A stretch of 45,575 nt of DNA from Fidelibacterota bacterium (GCA_947475895.1 CANJMF010000023.1:1-45575); one strand, 5' to 3'; positions 16,825 to 25,844 are shown, numbered from the stretch's first letter. The notes: generated by a model from the letters alone, not told the origin. Made by a program: numbers and translations.

Positions 16825-17751
16825 TTAGAGTGCAATCGTGATGCCTTTAACGCGGTTGCGGCCTTCGGTTTTGGCGGCGTAAAGCTGTTTATCGGCGGCC
16901 TCGACGAGGCGGGCGACTTCCACTTCCGCTGTCGGAATAACGCAGGCGGCTCCTAAGCTGACCGTTACATGCTCCGCAGCTTTTGAGCCCGCGTGCGGAA
17001 TGCGTAAATCCTGCACGGCGGCGCGAATGCCCTCCGCCACGGCGACCGCGCCCGGCAAAGCTGTGTCAGGCAAAAGTGCCACGAACTCTTCGCCGCCGTA
17101 ACGCGCCAGTAAATCCGCGGGGCGTTGCAGTGCTGCGGCCGCTGCGTGTGCGACGCGTTGCAGGCAGACGTCGCCCGGGCCGTGGCCGTAGGTGTCGTTG
17201 AATTGCTTGAAGTGATCGACGTCGATCATGATGACGCCGAGGGACTGTCCCACGCGCGCGAGGCGGCGCCATTCGCGCGTCAGCAGTTCATCGAACGCCC
17301 GGCGGTTGGCGATACCTGTGAGGGCGTCCATGCGGGCAATACGTTCCAGCGCATCGCGGCTTTGTTTGAGCTCCAGGTGGTTGCGCACGCGCGCGCGTAA
17401 AACCGCCGGGTTGATTGGCTTGGTGATGTAATCAACGCCGCCCGCATCGAAACCGTTCACCTCATCGTCGGGCGAGGTGTTGCTGGTGAGGAAGATGATG
17501 GGAATGCTAACGAGCGTCGGCTGCGTTTTCATGCGGCGACAGACGTCGAGGCCGCTCGCATCGGGCAAACCCACGTCGAGCAAAACGAGATCGAGCCGCT
17601 CATCAAGCGCGGCCGTTACAGCTGCTGCTCCCGTGCTCGCCGAGATGATGTCGTATTCAACCGATAGGACGGCCGTCAATAGTGCGAGGATCGCTTCGTC
17701 GTCTTCAACGACCAGCACCCGCGGCTTTACTGCCCCGTTTGTGTCCTTCAT
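16825..17751 (-). CDS. PleD-like response regulator diguanylate cyclase (REC-GGDEF)
   Basis: Protein of 308 residues from ATG 17751; a 22-residue longer frame begins with TTG and is less likely. The receiver domain (about 10-130) has the phospho-acceptor D59 in LVLLDVGLPDASG and the KP pair in ITKPINP. The GGDEF domain has MDALTGIANRRAFDE, IDVDHFKQFND and an active GGEEF at 219-223. An RxxD inhibitory site (RPAD) sits five residues before it, so product inhibition by c-di-GMP is expected. Convergent with the hybrid kinase four bases away. Phosphorylation by that kinase is plausible but inferred. Confidence 0.93.
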   Translation of the reverse strand: MKDTNGAVKPRVLVVEDDEAILALLTAVLSVEYDIISASTGAAAVTAALDERLDLVLLDVGLPDASGLDVCRRMKTQPTLVSIPIIFLTSNTSPDDEVNGFDAGGVDYITKPINPAVLRARVRNHLELKQSRDALERIARMDALTGIANRRAFDELLTREWRRLARVGQSLGVIMIDVDHFKQFNDTYGHGPGDVCLQRVAHAAAAALQRPADLLARYGGEEFVALLPDTALPGAVAVAEGIRAAVQDLRIPHAGSKAAEHVTVSLGAACVIPTAEVEVARLVEAADKQLYAAKTEGRNRVKGITIAL

Positions 17752-17825
17752 CCCTGGACCTATTGCTGGTTTTGTGTCAAAACTCGACTGTGCCAACCTA
17801 CTGAAATCGTTGCCCAATTCGTACC

Positions 17826-18299
17826 ATGAGTCAACCGCTCATCCTGACATCCTTTGATCGCATGCGTTTCATGGTCGTTGATGACGACCGGACGCTGATC
17901 GAACTCGTTGAGGCGATGCTTTTAATGGCCTCCGTCGGTGGCGTCGTGAAAGCGACGAGCTGTCTAGCGGCGATCAATATTCTCGCGGATCGCACCAAAA
18001 AAGTGGACTGCATTATCTGCGACCAAGGTATGCCGACCATGAGCGGGCTCGAGTTTTTGAAGGAAATCCGTGCCGGCCGTCACGCCCATATCCCGCGCGA
18101 TTTGTGTTTTATTATGCTGACCGCGCACGGCGACGAAGCCGTCGTACGCGGGGCCTTGGGGCTGGACGTGAATGGTTATGTGCGAAAGCCGGTGACGAAA
18201 GACAGTCTCGTCAAAGCCATCCATCGGGCTTTTAACCGCACCATCGCACTCAAGCCGCCTGAGGAATACGCGGCCGTCGTGCTGCCCCCCAATACCTGA
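17826..18299 (+). CDS. Single-domain CheY-like response regulator
   Basis: Protein of 157 residues made of one receiver domain. FMVVDDDRTLIELVEAML gives the acidic pair near residue 19, IICDQGMPTMSGLEFL the phospho-acceptor Asp near residue 65, FIMLTAHGD the conserved Thr, and VRKPVTKDSL the conserved Lys. There is no output domain, so it is likely a phosphate shuttle or protein-binding regulator. It is divergent from the REC-GGDEF gene with a 74-base gap and shares a signalling cluster with the Hpt-bearing kinase. Confidence 0.9.
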   Translation: MSQPLILTSFDRMRFMVVDDDRTLIELVEAMLLMASVGGVVKATSCLAAINILADRTKKVDCIICDQGMPTMSGLEFLKEIRAGRHAHIPRDLCFIMLTAHGDEAVVRGALGLDVNGYVRKPVTKDSLVKAIHRAFNRTIALKPPEEYAAVVLPPNT

Positions 18300-18368
18300 C
18301 CTAAGTTCCGGCGTGTGCTTTCGCCCGCGTGCCGATGGGTCTAAACTCCGATTTCAAGGATTTTGGAC

Positions 18369-18797
18369 ATGACGAAATACGCGCGCGCGGCGCTCATCGG
18401 CTTCGTTTTGACATGTGCGGCTGGTGCTGTATCGGCGGCGGAGCCGCGCGATCTCGGGATGTTGGCGCTCGCGGAAAATCTTCGCTTCAAACTGGCGCGC
18501 CCCGCGCCGCCCGATACGGCGACATGGGCCGGGCTGGTAAATCAGACCGTCTTTATCGGGCAACGCCTCGGTGTGTTCAGCGACCAGCCTGTCGTCGCTT
18601 CCCGTGTGGACGGCAACTATGTCGTGGTCGTGACAGGTCGCGGCGCGGTCATCGGCGCCGATCCTGACCAAGTGCTGGGGCGATTGCTGCACTTTCTGGC
18701 GACGGTCGATCAAAGCGGCGCGTGGGCGGCGCCGGGGGGTATCGCCGATCAAAGATTGACCGATACGCTGTCCTATCTCGTGTCCGAACTGCGCTAG
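18369..18797 (+). CDS. Small secreted protein of unknown function
   Basis: Protein of 142 residues from ATG 18369 (AAGGA upstream). A clear signal peptide is visible: basic start, hydrophobic core ALIGFVLTCAAGAVS and a cleavage site after SAA. The mature part of about 120 residues is mixed alpha/beta with no cysteine pair or metal motif; GNYVVVVTGRGAVIGADPD is the most strand-like part. I recognise no family. It lies four bases ahead of hrpB and so may be cotranscribed with it. Confidence 0.65.
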   Translation: MTKYARAALIGFVLTCAAGAVSAAEPRDLGMLALAENLRFKLARPAPPDTATWAGLVNQTVFIGQRLGVFSDQPVVASRVDGNYVVVVTGRGAVIGADPDQVLGRLLHFLATVDQSGAWAAPGGIADQRLTDTLSYLVSELR

Positions 18798-18801
18798 CGG
18801 C

Positions 18802-21294
18802 GTGACATTGGCGCAATCCTTACCGATCGATGCGATTCTCGCCGACGTCGCCGCAGCGTTGCGCGACAATCCCACAGCCGTTGTGCTGGCAGCACCGGGC
18901 GCGGGCAAAACCACACGCATTCCGCCGGCGCTGTTGGATGCATCGTGGCTTGAGGGCAAGAAGATCGTCATGCTGGAGCCGCGGAGGTTGGCCGCGCGCA
19001 TGGCGGCAGCGCGCATGGCCGCTGAGCGGGGCGAAGCGCTGGGCGAGACGATTGGATTTCGCGTGCGCCTGGAATCCAAGGTGTCGGCGCGCACGCGCAT
19101 CGAAGTGGTGACGGAAGGCATTTTAACGCGACGTTTGCAGTCGGATCCTGAGCTTGCCGGAACCGGACTTTTGATCTTCGACGAATTCCACGAACGAAGT
19201 CTGGATGCCGATCTGGGACTAGCGTTGGCGCTTGATATTCAACGGGGCTTGCGACCCGATCTGCGAATTCTGGTGATGTCAGCGACGTTGGACGAGCAGG
19301 GCGTTTCGGCGTTGCTGGGCGGCGCGCCGGTGATCGCGAGCGCGCATCGGCCGTTTCCCGTGACGACGCGTTATCTCGATAAGCCCGCAGGCGACGACAC
19401 GACGCGCGAAATGACCTCGCTCATTCGCCGCGCGCTGGAGGAAGAAGACGGCAGCGTACTGGCGTTCCTGCCGGGCGAGGGTGAAATTCGCCGCGTGCAG
19501 GATGCGCTGGCGCAAGACCTGCCGGACAATGTGCGCATTGCGCCGTTGTTTGGTGCGTTGTCGCCCGATGAGCAACAACGCGCGGTCGATCCGCCACCGC
19601 CGGGCCTTCGCAAGATCGTGCTGGCAACGACGATTGCCGAAACCAGCTTGACCATCGAAGGCGTGCGCATCGTGGTCGATTGCGGCTTTAAGCGCGCACC
19701 CCGGTTTGATACGCGGCGCGGTATGACTGAACTCGCGACGGTACGGGTGTCGCGCGCATCGGCCGAGCAGCGCCGTGGCCGCGCGGGCCGGCTTGGACCA
19801 GGTGTGTGTTATCGCTTGTGGACGGAGCCGGAAGATCGGGGGCTGGTGCCTTACGATGAGCCGGAAATGCGCGTGGCGGATTTGGCCCCCCTCGCGCTCG
19901 ATCTTGCTGCCTGGGGTGTTTCCGATCCGACGCAGTTGCCGTGGATGACGCCGCCGCCGGCGGGCGCTTACGCCCAGGCCATAGAGCTTTTGCGGCGCTT
20001 GGATGCGGTCGATGGAGTGGGGCGCATTACGTCCGAAGGCAAGGCCATGGCGGCGCTGCCGCTGCATCCGAGGCTGGCGCATATGGTTCATCGCGGCGCG
20101 GAGCTGGGGCACGGCGCATTGGCCGCCGACATGGCGGCGCTGTTGTCGGAGCGGGATATTCTGCTCGGCACGCGCGATCCCGATGTGCGGCTGCGGGTCG
20201 ACGTGCTTCAGGGCAAAGAGCGTGGGAGCAATATTCATCGCGGCGGATTGGCGCGGGTGCGTGCGGCGGCGAAGCAAATTCGCGGGATTGCGAAAGCGAA
20301 GGACACGATTTCGAGTTCGGAAAACGCGGGCATCCTTTTGGCACTGGCGTATCCGGATCGCATCGCGCAGCGGCGCGGACCGGGCGGCAAGTTTCGTTTA
20401 TCCGGCGGTGGAAGTGCGGCGGTGGCGGAGACGGATGCTTTGGCCGCGCAGGAATATCTGGCGGTGGGAGACTTGGACGGCGCGGCGCGGGATGCACGTA
20501 TTTATTTGGCGGCGCCGGTGACGCGGGCTGAATTGGAAGACGTGTTCGCGGCCGATATCGCAGACGTGGACGAGGTGCGCTGGGATGGGCGCGCGGAAGC
20601 GGTGCAAGCGAGCCGCCAGCGGCGCTTGGGTGCGCTGGTGCTTGAGGACAAGCCGCTGCGCGATGCGAATACCGATTTGCTGCAGGCGGCGATGATCGAG
20701 GGTGTGCGCGCCATGGGCATGGCGGCGCTGCCTTGGAGCGACGGGGCGAAGGCGCTGCAGGCGCGTGTGAACTTCTTGCGCAAGGCTTGCCCCGAAGATG
20801 CGTGGCCAGATATGAGCGACGGGGCGCTGACGGAAGCGCTGGAGATTTGGCTGGGGCCATATCTGAGCGGCGTGACGCGCCGGGCGCATCTGACGAAGGT
20901 GGATGTGAACGAAGCGTTGCGTTCGCTGTTGCCTTGGCCGCTGCCGAACAAACTCGATCAAATGGCGCCGACGCATTTAGCGGTGCCGTCGGGTTCGCAC
21001 ATCGCGGTGGATTACGATTGCGACGGTGGGCCGGCGCTGCATGTGAAGTTGCAGGAAGTGTTTGGCCTCAGCGATACGCCCACAGTCGCGGGAGGACGCG
21101 CACCCGTGACGTTGCATCTGCTATCGCCTGCCAGGAGACCTTTGGCCGTCACGCGCGATCTGCGCAGCTTTTGGAGCAATGTGTATCCGCAGGTGCGCGG
21201 CGAGATGCGCGGCGACTATCCGCGCCACAATTGGCCGGAAAATCCCATGACGGCGGTGGCGACTGTGCGGACGCTCAAACCGCGCGGCACGTAA
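18802..21294 (+). CDS. hrpB: ATP-dependent RNA helicase HrpB
   Basis: DEAH-box helicase of 830 residues from GTG 18802. Visible motifs are GAGKTT at 33-38 (motif I), the DEFH box at 127-130 followed by ERSLDADLG (HrpB proteins have this DExH form), MSATLD (motif III) around residue 155, TTIAETSLTIEGV (motif V) and QRRGRAGR (motif VI) around 325. The C-terminal third has the HrpB-specific domain with LPWPLPNKLDQMAPTHLAVPSG-like text and ends in the HrpB tail (YPRHNWPENP). Length matches the family. Function in RNA metabolism is assumed from the family. Confidence 0.96.
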   Translation: MTLAQSLPIDAILADVAAALRDNPTAVVLAAPGAGKTTRIPPALLDASWLEGKKIVMLEPRRLAARMAAARMAAERGEALGETIGFRVRLESKVSARTRIEVVTEGILTRRLQSDPELAGTGLLIFDEFHERSLDADLGLALALDIQRGLRPDLRILVMSATLDEQGVSALLGGAPVIASAHRPFPVTTRYLDKPAGDDTTREMTSLIRRALEEEDGSVLAFLPGEGEIRRVQDALAQDLPDNVRIAPLFGALSPDEQQRAVDPPPPGLRKIVLATTIAETSLTIEGVRIVVDCGFKRAPRFDTRRGMTELATVRVSRASAEQRRGRAGRLGPGVCYRLWTEPEDRGLVPYDEPEMRVADLAPLALDLAAWGVSDPTQLPWMTPPPAGAYAQAIELLRRLDAVDGVGRITSEGKAMAALPLHPRLAHMVHRGAELGHGALAADMAALLSERDILLGTRDPDVRLRVDVLQGKERGSNIHRGGLARVRAAAKQIRGIAKAKDTISSSENAGILLALAYPDRIAQRRGPGGKFRLSGGGSAAVAETDALAAQEYLAVGDLDGAARDARIYLAAPVTRAELEDVFAADIADVDEVRWDGRAEAVQASRQRRLGALVLEDKPLRDANTDLLQAAMIEGVRAMGMAALPWSDGAKALQARVNFLRKACPEDAWPDMSDGALTEALEIWLGPYLSGVTRRAHLTKVDVNEALRSLLPWPLPNKLDQMAPTHLAVPSGSHIAVDYDCDGGPALHVKLQEVFGLSDTPTVAGGRAPVTLHLLSPARRPLAVTRDLRSFWSNVYPQVRGEMRGDYPRHNWPENPMTAVATVRTLKPRGT

Positions 21295-21518
21295 ATTCGG
21301 CCTCAGTTACAGAAACAACCGGGGTCCTGCGATGAACGCGCGATAAACAAGAAGACTCAAATGCTTGCCGGCGTTTCTTCGCGGTTCTAGCGACGGAAAA
21401 ATTCGCGCTTTCTCTTTTGCGCGCAACGACATAAGAAAAAGTGAAACAACCCCATGCACGCCCGTTGGCGCCGTTTTTGAGGTGTCGAACGGCTTGACGG
21501 CTAAATAAAATTCAATTC
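21295..21518. other. Gap between hrpB and the Kai operon kinase
   Basis: A 224-bp stretch between two converging genes. I see no gene, and neither a strong hairpin nor a T tract that I would call a terminator. Confidence 0.4.
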
Positions 21519-23255
21519 CTACCGATCAATAAGATCGCGGATCTTGTCGGACAGGGCACCCATGTCGAAGGGCTTGGTCATGACTTCCATGCCCGGTTCG
21601 AGGTGGCCGTTTCCGATGGCGGCGTTTTCGGCGTAGCCGGTGATGAAGAGAATTTTCAGATCCGGCCGAACAACACGCGCAGCGTCGGCCACTTGGCGGC
21701 CGTTCATGCCGCCGGGAAGGCCTACGTCCGTCACCAGCAGATCAATCCGCGTACCCGATTGAATGATGCGCAGACCTGCCGGTCCATCGGGGGCTTCGAT
21801 GGCCGTATAGCCGCATTCTCTGAGCACTTCCAAAATCAACATGCGGATGGACGCTTCGTCGTCGATCACAAGGACGACTTCGTCGCCGCCATGATTCATT
21901 AGCGCGGTTTGAGGTGGGTGCGCTTGCTCGGCGTCCCCATGATAGCGGGGGAGATACAGGCACATGGTCGTGCCTTGGCCTAACTCGGTGTAAATGCGGA
22001 CCTGGCCGCCCGATTGACGCGCGAAGCCGTAGACCATGGATAGTCCAAGGCCGGTTCCCTGACCGAGCGGCTTCGTGGTGTAAAAGGGATCGAAGGCATG
22101 AGCAATAACTTCGGGCGTCATGCCGCTGCCTGTATCGCTCACGCATATGGAAAGATATTGACCCGGCGCGAGTTCGCGTTCCGCCGCCGCGCGATCATCC
22201 AGCCACTTGTTAGCCGTCTCGATGGTGATGCGTCCGCCACCCGGGGCCATGGCGTCACGGGCATTGATGCAAAGATTGAGAATAGCGTTTTCAAGCTGCG
22301 CAGGGTCGATGCGCGCGGTCCACAGCCCGGCAGCACCAACAATCTCGAGCGCGATATCGGGGCCGACGCTGCCGCGAATGAGATCTTCCATACCGCTGAC
22401 CAGCTTGTTCACGTCGGTCGGATGAGGATCGAGCGTTTGCCGCCGCGAGAAGGCGAGCAGCCTTTGCGTCAGTGACGTGGCGCGCTGTGTCGCGGTGGTC
22501 GCATTCTCGATGTAACGCTCAATGCCGGAAAGGCGATTTTGCGAGAGGCGGCGCGCCATGAGCTGAAGGTTTCCGCTAATGGCGGCCAGCAAGTTGTTAA
22601 AGTCATGGGCGATGCCGCCCGTCAGCTGCCCTACGGCTTCCATTTTTTGCGCTTGACGTAATTGCCCCTCGACGCGCTCGCGATCTCGGCTCTCGGCCAA
22701 CAGTCTTTCATTGGCCTCCATTAACTCATGATTTTGGCGCACGCGCTCGGTCAGATCGCTGACAATACCGCAGATGATGGGTCCGGTTTCACTGATGAGG
22801 TTCGCCAATGAAATTTGCACAGGGCGAAGGTGCCCGCCGTCGGCGCGGAATGTGAGTTCGCCGCGCACTTCCTCATCGGCCGCCCGGGTTACAAGATCGG
22901 TCAGCAACGGACGTTCGGCCGGTAGGATGTATTGCTCTAATAGCGTGCCCGCGATGTGGTCGAGGTCCGTGCCGAGCAGTTCGGCGAAGCGGCGATTACA
23001 ATAAAGAATGTGACCATCGATGCTGAGGGTAAGTGCACCTTCGCGCATTTGCTCGACGAGCAAACGGTAAGGACGGTCGGCGCTTTCAAGCGTATAAATC
23101 GTGGTGTTGTCGCCCTTGTTGACAACGAGCGCGTCCACCTCGCCATTTCGAATGGCTTCCAACGTTTCTTGGGCTTCGAGAAGGCGCGCACGCAACTCGG
23201 CGATTTCCGCCGTCTGGGCATCGTTCTGCTTATGGTGATTTAGCGTTGCGCTCAT
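21519..23255 (-). CDS. Hybrid histidine kinase of the Kai operon (PAS-HisKA-HATPase-REC)
   Basis: Cytoplasmic protein of 578 residues with no membrane segment. An N-terminal coiled coil (about 10-38, AEIAELRARLLEAQETLEAI) precedes a PAS domain at 60-172. HisKA carries H217 in GGIAHDFNNLLAAI, the type-4 kinase pattern. The HATPase has an N box (ILNLCINARDAM), DTGSG near 374 and GTGLGLSMVYG. The C-terminal receiver has D510 in LLVTDVGLPGGMNG. The gene start (ATG) overlaps the last kaiB stop by one base (TAATG), so it should be made together with KaiB and KaiC and is the obvious candidate output or input kinase of that module. That coupling is inferred. Confidence 0.92.
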   Translation of the reverse strand: MSATLNHHKQNDAQTAEIAELRARLLEAQETLEAIRNGEVDALVVNKGDNTTIYTLESADRPYRLLVEQMREGALTLSIDGHILYCNRRFAELLGTDLDHIAGTLLEQYILPAERPLLTDLVTRAADEEVRGELTFRADGGHLRPVQISLANLISETGPIICGIVSDLTERVRQNHELMEANERLLAESRDRERVEGQLRQAQKMEAVGQLTGGIAHDFNNLLAAISGNLQLMARRLSQNRLSGIERYIENATTATQRATSLTQRLLAFSRRQTLDPHPTDVNKLVSGMEDLIRGSVGPDIALEIVGAAGLWTARIDPAQLENAILNLCINARDAMAPGGGRITIETANKWLDDRAAAERELAPGQYLSICVSDTGSGMTPEVIAHAFDPFYTTKPLGQGTGLGLSMVYGFARQSGGQVRIYTELGQGTTMCLYLPRYHGDAEQAHPPQTALMNHGGDEVVLVIDDEASIRMLILEVLRECGYTAIEAPDGPAGLRIIQSGTRIDLLVTDVGLPGGMNGRQVADAARVVRPDLKILFITGYAENAAIGNGHLEPGMEVMTKPFDMGALSDKIRDLIDR

Positions 23256-23602
23256 TAGCTACAGCCCGCTGCTTGCGGCTTTAAATCGAGCGCGCGGAGA
23301 ACTTTGTTTACGTCGGAAAGATCGCCGATGATGCGCCGCAAGGGCTCGGGCAAAATCTTTACGACCGTGGGGGCTGCGATAATCTGCGCTTCGGACGCCA
23401 TTTGCGGCTCTTGATAGATGTCCACCACCTCGAGCCTGTAGCGGCCGCTGAGGTGTTGTTCGCAAATCTTGCGAATATTTTCGAGGGCCAATGTCGAGCG
23501 CGGCGTCTGTCCCGTGACAAATAGGCGCAACAGATACTCGGGCGCGCCGGCATCGCGCGGCGTTCCTCCCGCGCAGATATCGGCTGGGGCTTGTGTCGTC
23601 AT
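23255..23602 (-). CDS. kaiB: KaiB-like protein, second copy
   Basis: Protein of 115 residues with the KaiB thioredoxin-like core: [20 protein letters not shown] near residue 23, a [15 protein letters not shown] segment, [20 protein letters not shown] and a final [12 protein letters not shown]. The [15 protein letters not shown] string is the hallmark of the family. In clock KaiB this fold switches and binds the KaiC CI ring. It differs clearly from the first copy (for example FVTG for [13 protein letters not shown] for NPQLAAGDQ). Its start overlaps the stop of the first kaiB by four bases (ATGA). Confidence 0.92.
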   Translation of the reverse strand: MTTQAPADICAGGTPRDAGAPEYLLRLFVTGQTPRSTLALENIRKICEQHLSGRYRLEVVDIYQEPQMASEAQIIAAPTVVKILPEPLRRIIGDLSDVNKVLRALDLKPQAAGCS

Positions 23603-23943
23603 ACGAACTTGCGTTCACGGATATCGAGACCGACAAGCACTTTTTCAGAATCAGACAGATCGCCGATAATTCTTTTCAAGGGCGGCGGCAAATGCCTGAC
23701 CAAAGTGGGCACCGCAAGAATCTGATCTCCCGCCGCCAGTTGCGGATTTTCCCGGAGATCGATCACTTCGATGGCGTATCGGCCCGCAAGGTGCTGCTCG
23801 CACATGGCTTTGAGGTTTGCGATGGCCGCCAACGACTTTGCCGTTTGCCCAGCGACATAAAGGCGCAAGCTGTACGGAACCGCCGGGTTGGAAAGGGGGT
23901 CCGACGGTTCGCTGCCGGAGGCGCTGGGGCTTTTTTCTGTCAT
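23599..23943 (-). CDS. kaiB: KaiB-like protein, first copy
   Basis: Protein of 114 residues from ATG 23943; an in-frame TTG at 23961 would add six residues. After a 22-residue polar Ser/Pro-rich lead comes the canonical KaiB core: [59 protein letters not shown] and [14 protein letters not shown]. This copy is closer to clock KaiB than the second one. It is located between kaiC and the second kaiB in one tight minus-strand operon. Binding to KaiC is expected from the family, but which of the two copies binds is unknown. Confidence 0.94.
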   Translation of the reverse strand: MTEKSPSASGSEPSDPLSNPAVPYSLRLYVAGQTAKSLAAIANLKAMCEQHLAGRYAIEVIDLRENPQLAAGDQILAVPTLVRHLPPPLKRIIGDLSDSEKVLVGLDIRERKFV

Positions 23944-23975
23944 GTTTGACGCATTTTCCAATGTGACGGCGGTTG

Positions 23976-25535
23976 TTAGCGGCGAGATGCCGTCGGGCGT
24001 TTTTTCGGTTTCGCGGCAGTTCGGATGTTTGATGCCTTGGCGAGCGGGATGGTGGGAAAACTTTGTTCCTCGCGCCCTTCGAAAGCGCCCTCGATCACAC
24101 GCAACCCGCGTTTCGTCATGACGTATTGGCGCACCTGATTCGAGTGGCTCATACCGCGCGCTTTCATGAGATACACGCCGCGTGTCCGCCGGCCGGCAAC
24201 CTCGAGGTCCGCGAGCAAAACCCAGGCATCGATCAAGGAGGAAATCCCTTGGTCCATTCCGGAGTGCAGCTCCTGTGTGGACGTAAGGCGCGTGAACACG
24301 GCCGTCACGCCACGCGACTTCAACATGTCCACCATACGCATAAGAGTGTTGTGAATTTCCGATATGCTTCCACGAAAAGCCGAGAGCGGATCGACGATGA
24401 CGACATCGGGGTGGAAATTGTCCATGTCGCGATTCATGCGCGCGAGATGCATTTCATAGCCGTATGTACTGGGGCGCGAAGCCGAAAACCGAAGCAGTCC
24501 TGAGTCGACGTGTTTTTGCAGATCGAGCCCGATCGAAAGCATGTTGCGCACAATCTGCTCTGGCGATTCTTCGAACGCAAAATAGAGGCACTTTTCACCG
24601 CGTTGCGCCGCTGCTGCCGCGAACGACGAGGCGAAGGTCGTCTTGCCGGTGCCCGAGCCACCGGAGAAAAGCACGCTCGATCCACGAAAAAATCCGCCTA
24701 TGTCGAGCATATCGTCGAGCGTGGGGACGCCTGAGCTGACGACGCCGTCCACGATTTTATGAGCGAGGCCGGCGGCGGTGATCGGAAGAACGCTGATGCC
24801 CTGATCGTCTATGAGGAAGGGATATTCATTGGTGCCATGGGCGGAGCCGCGATACTTCACAACGCGCAAACGCCGGGTGATGATTTGCTCATAGGCCACG
24901 ACGTCCAGCAGGATCACGCAATCGGAGACGTATTCCTCCATGCCGTGCCGGGTCAGTTGCCCGTCCCCGCGTTCGGCGGTGATCACAGCCGTAACGCCGC
25001 GCTCTTTCAGCCACGCGAACAAGCGACGCAACTCGGCGCGGAGAATGGCGGTATTCTTTAGGCCGCTAAAGAGCGCCTCGAGCGTGTCGAGCACGATCCG
25101 CTTGGCATTGACGGTTTTGATTGCGTAGTCGATGCGAACGAACAGGCCCTCGAGATCGAAATCACCGGACTCTTCGATTTCGCTGCGCTCGACACGGACG
25201 TAATCGACGGCGATTTTTTTCTGCGCACTTAATCCGGCGATATCGAAGCCGAGAGAGGCAGCGTTAGCGGCGACTTCGTCGGCCTTTTCCTCGAAGGTCA
25301 TGAGGACTCCGGGTTCGTCGTACATGGTCGCGCCGTTCACAAGGTAGGTGAGCGCGAACAACGTCTTTCCGCAGCCCGGACCGCCGCAAACGAGGGAGGG
25401 GCGACCCTTGGGAAGGCCGCCGAAGGTGATGAGGTCGAAGCCTTCGATCCCGGTCGGGGTTTTAGGCAGCTGTTCCCGCTGATTTGGATTGGAATCAACC
25501 GTCGGCGCGGTTTTACCTGAACGTGTCGAGCCCAT
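23976..25535 (-). CDS. kaiC: KaiC-like double RecA ATPase
   Basis: Protein of 519 residues, the same length as the cyanobacterial clock protein. The CI half has P-loop GGPGCGKT at 51-58 and catalytic E82-E83 (MTFEEKADE). The CII half has P-loop GGSGTGKT at 292-299 and E322-E323 (FAFEESPEQ). The autophosphorylation dyad that is Ser-Thr in Synechococcus reads Ser-Ser at 432-433 ([11 protein letters not shown]). The C-terminus is basic ([11 protein letters not shown]) and lacks a clear KaiA-binding tail; no kaiA is in the window. Start ATG 25535 has AGGGG at good spacing. First gene of the kaiC-kaiB-kaiB-kinase operon. Timing, stress or hourglass roles are known for non-cyanobacterial relatives; this one is untested. 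Confidence 0.96.
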   Translation of the reverse strand: MGSTRSGKTAPTVDSNPNQREQLPKTPTGIEGFDLITFGGLPKGRPSLVCGGPGCGKTLFALTYLVNGATMYDEPGVLMTFEEKADEVAANAASLGFDIAGLSAQKKIAVDYVRVERSEIEESGDFDLEGLFVRIDYAIKTVNAKRIVLDTLEALFSGLKNTAILRAELRRLFAWLKERGVTAVITAERGDGQLTRHGMEEYVSDCVILLDVVAYEQIITRRLRVVKYRGSAHGTNEYPFLIDDQGISVLPITAAGLAHKIVDGVVSSGVPTLDDMLDIGGFFRGSSVLFSGGSGTGKTTFASSFAAAAAQRGEKCLYFAFEESPEQIVRNMLSIGLDLQKHVDSGLLRFSASRPSTYGYEMHLARMNRDMDNFHPDVVIVDPLSAFRGSISEIHNTLMRMVDMLKSRGVTAVFTRLTSTQELHSGMDQGISSLIDAWVLLADLEVAGRRTRGVYLMKARGMSHSNQVRQYVMTKRGLRVIEGAFEGREEQSFPTIPLAKASNIRTAAKPKKRPTASRR

Positions 25536-25571
25536 TGCCTGCCCCTACCTATCTGCCGTCGTTGCACTTTA

Positions 25572-25587
25572 GGTAGCCGGGGCTACC
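25572..25587. promoter_or_regulatory. Palindrome in the kaiC leader
   Basis: Perfect 7-bp arms GGTAGCC and GGCTACC with a two-base spacer, 36 bases before the kaiC ATG. As DNA it could be an operator; as RNA a two-base loop is too tight, so the stem would open by one or two pairs. Function is unknown. Confidence 0.45.
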
Positions 25588-25786
25588 GGATTGTAATTAC
25601 AGGGCTAAAGCGGACTATTTTGCGCGGCGCTCAATCCCTGATCTCGGCCTATAAACGTCTTGTAAGAGAAAATTGATCCGGGGTTTCGCGCCGTTTTTTT
25701 CAACTTTTCCGACTGCGAATTCGGGACGTTACCGGCGCAGGTTTAGGGCGCCTCTTTTAAGAGACGCCTGGAGACCAAATAAAACA

Positions 25787-25844
25787 TATTGATAATCAAT
25801 AATATTATTGCCGTTAAACAATAATTTGTGTATTGATCATCGAT
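25787..25844 (+). promoter_or_regulatory. Two direct operator-like repeats before DUF2975
   Basis: TATTGATAATCAAT at 25787-25800 and TATTGATCATCGAT at 25831-25844 match at 12 of 14 positions and start 44 bases apart, about four helix turns. The first contains the perfect palindrome ATTGAT-A-ATCAAT. They lie 22 to 79 bases before the DUF2975 start in AT-rich DNA. They could be binding sites of the XRE regulator encoded two genes downstream. Confidence 0.45.

Noticed and set aside
19279-20277. 332-codon minus-strand frame opposite hrpB
   Set aside because: Arg/His-rich antisense text over the helicase core motifs.
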